Source: a virus. From it: DNA of 64,000 bases. The notes beneath the pieces are model-generated. The model was given only the letters and a program-made list of their open reading frames with translations. It made no database searches and had not been told where the DNA came from. A program made the position numbers and the translations under genes. This document shows, in pieces, positions 9,602-18,600 of this stretch (positions within the stretch are counted from its first letter, which is position 1; the number at the start of each line of letters is the position of its first letter). The DNA lies in IMG/VR virus record IMGVR_UViG_3300023281_001229, positions 1 to 64,000 of that record. One strand, 5' to 3'.

Positions 9602-12600
9602 TAGTAACATTTTTTTAAGTGTTCAACAATTTGATCATTAGATTTTTTTGGATTTGCTAATGCTTCCTCAATATACTTTAAAGCATTAACAACTTTAAAT
9701 TTCTTAGCAAAGTTATCTAAAATACTTTGTTTTTTAGATTCATCAAGCAAACCAAATTTAAAAAGATCGGCATACTCTTTTACAGAAGCTGCGGAACCCT
9801 CAACAATATTCACATCTGTTTTTTGATTAATATAATAATCTAAAACAGTAGCGTGAGAAGGCATCCCAATATCTTTATAATATTCTATTTTCATACCTTT
9901 TAGTTCGCCAGATTCAAAAGCATCTAGTAATGCTTTTCTATAAGGCTGCTCTAATTCAGTAAACATAGTACCTTCTAACCATCCAATAAATTCTTTTGTT
10001 GCCTGTCCTACAGGTTTACCTTCTGCAGAAATAGGATTACCAATAGAATTATATTCATTAAAAGAACCTAATAAATTAGCTTTAGATGCACGGTACGCTT
10101 TTATAACAGACTTATCTTTCATATTATTCCAGATGTTCTCTACAATCTCTACATTTTCAGAAGCCGTTTCAAAACCTAACTTATCATATATATCTTCTAT
10201 AGTTTCTTTTTTTACTTCAACTACAGGAGATTGCTTTTGAGCTTGATTCCTTAAATTCATAAATACTTGCTCTACTAAAGAATCAAATAAAGAAGTTGAA
10301 CTTTTACCTAGAGTTAATAGACCAGCAGAAGAATTTTTTAACTCATACCGTAGTTTGGCTTCATAACTTATTTTTCCTTTTGTTAACAAACTTTCGCTTC
10401 TTATAGCATCTACTATCATCGTGTAAACCACTTCGTATCCTGTTTTCTCTTTTAAACCTGAAGATAACTTTTCGAATTTTTTTGGTTGTTTCCTAGCCAA
10501 ACCTCTATCTACACCATTAGTTAAAACAACTTCATATACTTTATCTAATAGTTCATTATATACAGAATTATTAGTTAAATACATTGTTTGCTCTGTAGGC
10601 TTATAAAAATCATGAACCACATCTTTCAAATTTTCGCTTTTTACCATTTCAAAATAAACTCCAGCTTTTGTATATTGCCTAACCGCAACGTAGCCGTTAT
10701 TTTCTAAATATTGTTTAGCTAAAGCATCTATTCCAGAGTAGTTACCAACTATAAAAGTTTCAACTCCCGCCTTCATAGCTTTATCTATCATTTTTTGATG
10801 ATATGAATTAAAAGTGTTTTTAATTTTTTCAAGGTATATTTTAGCACCATTTGTTTCATTATTGTAAGCACGCTCAACCATTCCTGATCCAAATATCCAA
10901 ACTACATCTTTACTTGTAAACTGTTTTTTCCTAGAACTTTTATCAGCCAATACATTCCTTTTTCCAAACTCGTCTTGTTTTAAAACAGATACATATGCTT
11001 CAGAAGTTGATTCATAAACTGGATTTAAAGCTTTTGTAGACGCTCCTATGGCTTTACTAGAACGATTAGCCATAGCTTCATCCTTAACTGTGTTTAAACC
11101 TTTTAAAACAGAAGATCTTTCAATAGATAAACCTTGTCCAATTTCTTTACGTTGAGCAATTAAATTTGGTAGTTCACCAGTATTATCAATTCCAATTATT
11201 TTTAAAGCATTATCGAATTCTTCTTGAGTAAGAAGGTCAGGTTGTATCAATTCAGGAATTAACATTTTTTCATTAACAATAATTAAATTTGCTCCTTTAC
11301 TTACTTTCATTACTTCCTCAACACTAAGCCTTCCACTTATCATAGTATCAAGTATTATGTCAGCATTAATTAAATAACCTCCTTCAGTTCTCTGAATTGA
11401 CCATGCCTCTTCATAAGACTTTGCTACAGTAATTAAATTTTTACCTCTTTTTAGTGTTACTTTTTTTGCTTTAGAAAACTGTAAATTGTTTATAGTATAG
11501 TTATGACCTCTTACTTTTTGCGCTTTTTTACTTAAAGCGTCATTAAATAATTGAGCAAATTGATCTATAATTTGACCATCAATTTCTTCCCTAGAAACAT
11601 TATTTTTTATTAATGTATTTACATCATCTAAAACACCATTAATATATTTTATTCCTATAGACTGATCAATAATTTTTTCTAGCTTAGTTTGATCTGTTAA
11701 TTTAGTCAATGCATATTTTGATTTTACACTTAAACCTGTTTGCATTATTGCAATGTGATCAAACTTTCCAAAAAATTCTTTAACTTCAGGATGAGGACTG
11801 TTTTTTAAGTTCGCAATATTTTCTCTATAAACTTGAGCCATTTGAGCATCTTGAATTTGAGAAAGATACATATTCATTTTTTTAAGAGGTTCGTTGTAAT
11901 CATATTTAATATCTCTAAAAAAAGCATAATTGTCAAGCTCGGTTTTATATTTAGAATGGATATTTTTTAAAATATTAGCAACACCTGAACCAAAATTAAA
12001 CATTGCCTCAGGATTACTTGTATTATAAAGAGCCGCTTTAGTTAAAATCATTGTTTTCCCTGTAGTTTCACCTTTATCTAAATAACTATTGCTTGTATTA
12101 TCAAATATTCCAAAAGTTTCTAAAAATTCTTCTTTTGTCATATCTTTAGAAACTTCTTGTAAATTAGACATCTCTATATAAAATTTAACAAAATCTTTAG
12201 GTTTGCTTATGTTAAAAAATTGCATTGCCGGAGCATTTTCTAAAGAACCAAATAAATTAACTACAGCTTGCGTAGACCATGTAACAACTCCGGTTTCTTT
12301 ATTAATTTCTATTTCTTTTAAGCCACCTTCTTCCTTTAAAGTGTAAGTCACACCTGGTAAAGATGTTTTATTATCTACAATGCTTGTACCTGAGGTTGTA
12401 TAAGAATCACCAGCATAAACGGCATTTTGATATAAAAACCAAATAAAGTCATCTTTAAATTGAGTTAATATTTTAGCCTTATCCATTCCTTTAGGAACGG
12501 TTATTCCTAATGATTTTAATATTAGTGCTGGATTATTTTTAACACCAAAATATTTAGAAAATAAATCAACAATAAATTTATCATTATCAAATTTGCCAAT

Positions 12601-15600
12601 AGGTGAATTTTTAACTCCTTCAAAAAATGAATTAGGTATAATTTTTTTATTAGCAGGTTTAGATTTAAATTCTTTTATTTTTTCTTGTCTATTTTGAGCT
12701 TCAGAAATAGAACTTATTTTTTGTGTATCAAACTTTTGTAATTGAGTAAATGTGTTTAAGTCTTCTGCCATTTCTTTAGCAGCTAAAAACGTAGCTAATA
12801 ATTCGATATCTCTAAAATCTATTTCTCTGTTTTTAAGACTTATTCTGTTTTCTAATTCTCCTTCATTAAATTCTTTAGATTTATTTACAATTAAATTTTG
12901 TGAATATTTTGAATAGCCCGCATTTTCTAATAAAGGCAAGTATTTTTTCATTATTTCTGTTAAAGCTTGTTTAGCAGGCTTACTGTATTCCCTGGCTTCT
13001 TCATCAACATATTCTGCTATAAGCGCGTCTAATTCTTCTACCTGATTTTCTTGAATAATGTCACCAAAAATACCACTGTACTTAGCCAAATTAGAATTAT
13101 ATTCCATTACTAAAGGGTTAGTCATCATAGAAATAATATTTCTTGGGCTGACACCCGCCATCGTTAAAAATAATATAGTAGGTGTATTTTCTTTATCACC
13201 TTGCATTTCCGCAATCCATGGTGAATTCGCAGCATCTACATATCCGTTTATTAATTGAGAAAGCAAATCAGAAATTAATTTACCATCAACATTTTCAACC
13301 ATCCCTAAAGACAACGCATTTTCTGAAAGAACTTCATTGCTTTCTAGTTTTAAAGTTTTACTTTGATATGACTCTACAATTTTTAAAGACTTAGACCAAA
13401 TTGCTGGATTAGTTCGAGAATTAGATTCAACAGTTAAAATCTTTAAAGCATCAACAAATTGTTTTTGATCTTTTGCTGAAGTAGATTGAAGAGTTGCTTG
13501 AAAAGTTGTAAACACTGCATAAAATGTACTAGCAACAGCTGCTATACCCAAAGAGTCTAAAGCAACAGACATTTCTTGATGCTTTAATAAATTAAATCTA
13601 TAGTCAAATATTTTAGTATTACCCCCTTGAGTTTTATCAAATGTTCTTTGAATTTTTTTACCAGCCTCTCTGGCCATATCTTCCCAGGCTTCAGTAGTAT
13701 TAGGTGATACTAATCTTGACATGTTACTTGGATCTAAAACTCTTTCTTGTATTAGATCAATTAATCTATTTTCTAAACCTTTAGTAGTTCTACCTTGTAA
13801 TTTTGCTTCTAGTTGAAACAATTTATTTTCAACTTCTTTTATTTTAAACTCAACTTCTTTTATAGGATCATTGTACCTTTTAAACTCTGCATCAACAGCC
13901 GCTCTTCGCTCTTCTTTACCAGAAATTTTAGTTTTGAAAAAATCACTAAGTACTTTTTCTAATTCCATTTCAGCTTCTGCTATATTTGCTTGGCCCTTTT
14001 CAATTTCTTCATTTAACAGTTGATGAAATTCTATTTTTTTACTAATACTATATTTGCCACTAGAATATACTTCTGTCTTTTGTTTATAAAGAACTTGTAT
14101 ACCATTTTGGTTTTTCTTTATTCTATCTATGTATTCTTGTGCTGCTTCATTAACATTACCTTTTTCTTTGAGATATTCAATGTATGAGTTTAAAAGCTCT
14201 TTTCTGTCTTCTTTAAGAACTTCTCTTTCTTCTTCTAGTTGTTCAATTGCTGTAAATATTACAACAGGATCTTCTTTTTGATTAGGAATATATTTAACCT
14301 CTTTAACTATACCGTATTTAGAAATAAAGTTTTTCATTAATGTAAACATAGCATCTACATCATAATCAGAACCTGTATTTACAACTACCTCTGCAGGCAT
14401 TATAATTATTGGTCCTGCTGCTTCTGGCAAAAACTCAGCTACTCTTGTAGCAATAAAAGCATTAGATCCTTGAGATGGTATACGCACCCCAGGAATATCA
14501 ATCATTTTACCATATTTTTCTAACCACACAGAATCTTTTATAGCTTTATTTAAGTTTGCTAACGAAGCCACCTCATCATAAATTTTTTCACCGGTTGCTG
14601 TATCTCTTGTAAAAACTTTTATTGGCTTATCATTATATTTTGTATTTAAAAGTTTTTTATATTCACCTTGCAAAGCAATCTTAATTTCCATTTCAGTAAC
14701 AGTATATAAACCAGTTTTTGGATCTTCTATATACTTTCCATTTTCATCTACAGCGAAGTGAAATTTTAAACCACTTGTTCCATATTTTTCGTGATCTTCT
14801 TTTGTACCAGTTTTATAATCATATGATTCCCACATTGCAGAACTAACCTGAGTTAATTTTTCACCATTAGATTTAAGTCGTCTTAATTTTTTATCTACAA
14901 GAGTAGTAAGTAATTCTTCTATTTTTGAACCAATCAACGAAAAAGATAAATCATCAATTAAAGTACCGTCAGGCTTAGAAATATAACTTATTTCTTCAGG
15001 TAATAAATCATTATCTTTTAGTTGTGTTTTAATATATTCAACTAAAGCTTTTGAATCACCCTCATAAACAGTATCGCCATTAGCATTTTTTACTTCTTTC
15101 ATTTGAATGTCTTCCAGTAAACTGCTTCTTAAAACAGCTTCCATTTCATCTAAAGTTTCAGTGAAATCTTGATACCACGCCCATTTTTTTGATTTTTCTC
15201 TTTTCTTTAGATTTGTAAGTTTTTCCCAATTTGATTTACGTTTAGGTGCATTGGGTTGAAAATCAAAAGGTACACCATTATCTAAAATACCATTTAACGC
15301 AATTTTTCTTAATTGAGTTGGTAAAGTAACATAACCTTTAAATCCTTCTTTAATAAATATTTGACTTTTAAGACTGTTTACATCAATTTCATTTATAGTC
15401 CATGGAACCGCTTTAGCTAAAAAATCATCATTTACTAATCTATCCTTTGCACTATAAAAATCATCTTCTATAGGAATAAATTTTTGCTTTTCTTCACTCC
15501 ACTCCACCTTAGTTAATGTAGATAATTTAGATCCAGAATTCATAGTAACATATGCTAATCCTTGCTCCATCATAGATTCATGCAGCTCAACTAACTTAGG

Positions 15601-18600
15601 TGCATTTTTAATAACTTCAGGAACCAAAGGCATCAAAGAAAATTTATGAAAGGCTGAATTAGCAAAATCTAAACCAAGGCCTCTTAATAAAGATTGAGTT
15701 TCTGCATTTGTTACTGCACCAAATGTCTGAAATTTTCTAACAGGAAATGTAACTTTTCGATCTTCTGAATTTAAAGTTTCTTCATTTAACATTTTTTGGT
15801 AAACACGCTCTTGAGGATCAGACCATTCATCTATGGAAATATTCAATAATCTGTATGCATCAAATGAAATCCAACCTTGACCGTCAGCTTCTTCCATTGC
15901 GCTGTAATCTTCTACATCTAAATCTAAATTTTTATATTGATTTTTAAATACAGCATCACTTATTATTTCTTTCATGACACCTGTACGCAGTTTTCCAGTA
16001 TATGTGTAATCACGAGTTACACCTTCTTTCTTATTATGTTTTTTAGAAAAGCCATCATTGTTAAAAGCTTCACTATTTATATACTGAAGCCATGCAGCAT
16101 CCCTTCTTACAATTTTACCTGTAGAAATAAAACCAGCAATTCTTTTATGAAATGCTTCTTTTTCAATATCATATACAGAAGCATCTCCTAAAAAAGTTGC
16201 ACTATAATCAGCATTAGATAAAAAATTATTAAAAATAAAAGAAGCATACATCTTAAATTTTATATCCTCTAAAGATTCTGTTTCAGACGTAGTATAAAAA
16301 GCAACCATGTTGTCTGAAAGAGGAATAGTTTCACCAAACTCTTTTATCATATTATCTGTCTTTCTTGCAAAGAAACCCATTAATTTTTTTTCAATTTCTT
16401 GAATTAAGTCATTTGATAATTTTGGACTATTGTTCCATTCATTTATAATTTCACTATTTGATAATAATTTTTTGCGTATGTTGGAATTTTTTGGAAAAAC
16501 AGCATCAAACATATATAATTCAGTTCCTCTATTTAATTGTTTAACATCAATAGCAATATCAGGAACAGAACCATCTTTGATTTTTTGACCTAACTCCAAA
16601 GACCTATGAACTCGGTGGATATCATTTACAATGTGGCCTATAAATTTATCATATAAAATTCTACCTTTATATTCATCAGTAAGCATTTGATCAATTTCCG
16701 CCTTGTTAATTGTTAAATCATATTGAGTCCTTGTTTTAGATTCTCCTGGTGCTTTAATATCAGCATAAACTGTTAATGAAGTAGATTTTGCTTCAGAGCG
16801 CATTATTTCTTGACGATTGCTTAATGTTAAATAAAAATCACCAATTACTTTTGTATTCTGATCTGAACCTATTTGAGATTCACCTTTATCATTTTCTATC
16901 TGAGAAATGATTTGCATTTTATCTTGCTCATTTAGCCCTGAATATTCAATAGCCTGAATAGCTTTATTACCAGATAAGTTTTTTACATGTAATTTAATAG
17001 ACACATCTCGCTTACCTCTAACCGATTTGTCATATTTAGAACCTAATCTAAACATGCTAGTTAACCAATTTGATGCTGCCACTTGCGAATTAAATTTAGG
17101 ATTCAAATGTTCTAACCCAGGAGTTGAATATAAGTCTTCTATAGAGGTTGCTTTATTAATAGAGTTAACCATTAACAACAAACTAGAATTAAAAGACTTT
17201 TCACTTTGCAAATCGCCTTTAGCATTACGAGCAGAAAAGCTAGTAAATTCATCAGCATATTCATATTGCGTTTCTCTTAAAGCTTTTCTTACTCCAAAAA
17301 TTTCAGGTTGTTCTTGAATTTTTCCAGAAGAATCTTTATACATAAATCCTTGAAATAATTGATTTAAATTACTTATGTATTGTCTGCTTGTATCTTTTTC
17401 CCATCGCTCATCAGCCTCATTCCAAAGAACTGCATTTAGCCTATTTGAAATATTATCAACTAAATATGCCATAATCGGAATATTAAAATTAGTTGATTCA
17501 TTATACAGAATCTCCATAACAGCTGGATCAGAACTCATCTCAATACCAAAAGTTTTTAAAAATTCAATTGGTTCCGCTTCAGCTGAAACTTTTCTATTTT
17601 TAGTATATACTCCTGTGCCTTGTAGTTTTTTTGATTTAGCTATTTGTGGACCTTGCCCAGATATTTTTCCAAAGTAAGTTCCTTGGCTTGAATCTATCCA
17701 ATCATCATAAACTTGTTGTAAATCTAATTTAGTAACTCCTTCTACTTGTTCAACATACTCATTCTCGTTTCTTAATAATTCAAAATTAAAATTAGAATTC
17801 CACTGTCTATCAATTATTAAATCTTCTGATTGAGCTTTTCCTACTTTAGATACAAGGTCAATTGTAGCTGTACCATCATCTTTTATCTTAATGTTATTTT
17901 GTAACATAAACTCTGCTAAAAGAACATCTGATTTATTTACTGATTGCCAGAAACTTGTCCACTGCTTATGTTCAAATGTAGTTAACTTATCAGCATGTTT
18001 AAGATCTGTTATATCCCCAAGCATATTAAAAATTTGAGCAATTTCTTTATCAGTTTTTGCTGCAATTTTTAATTTTTCTGACATCTCTTGAGCGTCTACG
18101 GTATTAGTTAAAAGTTTTGCTACTTTAGCTAAAGTGTTTCTAAAAGGAAGCAATCGCTGTACACCAATAGGATTTAACATAGGATCACCTTTACCCTGTT
18201 GAGTATAAGCCCTAACAGAAGATAACATGTTTATTGTAGCTTTAGACAAAGTTTTATCTAGCATTAATTCTTGACCACCTCTGCCCCACAAGACTTCCCA
18301 ACTTTCTGTATCTTCTTCTAAATCGTCTAATGTTAATTTAGAAACACTTTCCGGCATACCTGATAAATCTAAAGAACTATAATTATTTAAAAATGTAGAT
18401 AACAAAGTTGAATTTTCATCTTCATTTAAATACTTATTAAAATCTAAAGCTTCTCCAAAATTTTCTGATTTTAAGACTTTTTCTAAAAGTTCAGATTGAT
18501 AATTTAAAGAAACGCTTTCTCCAGAATTTGAATCTATATTTTTTAATTTTTCTTTAATTAAATTCAACTCTTGTTCAAATCTGGATTTAATAAAATTCAT

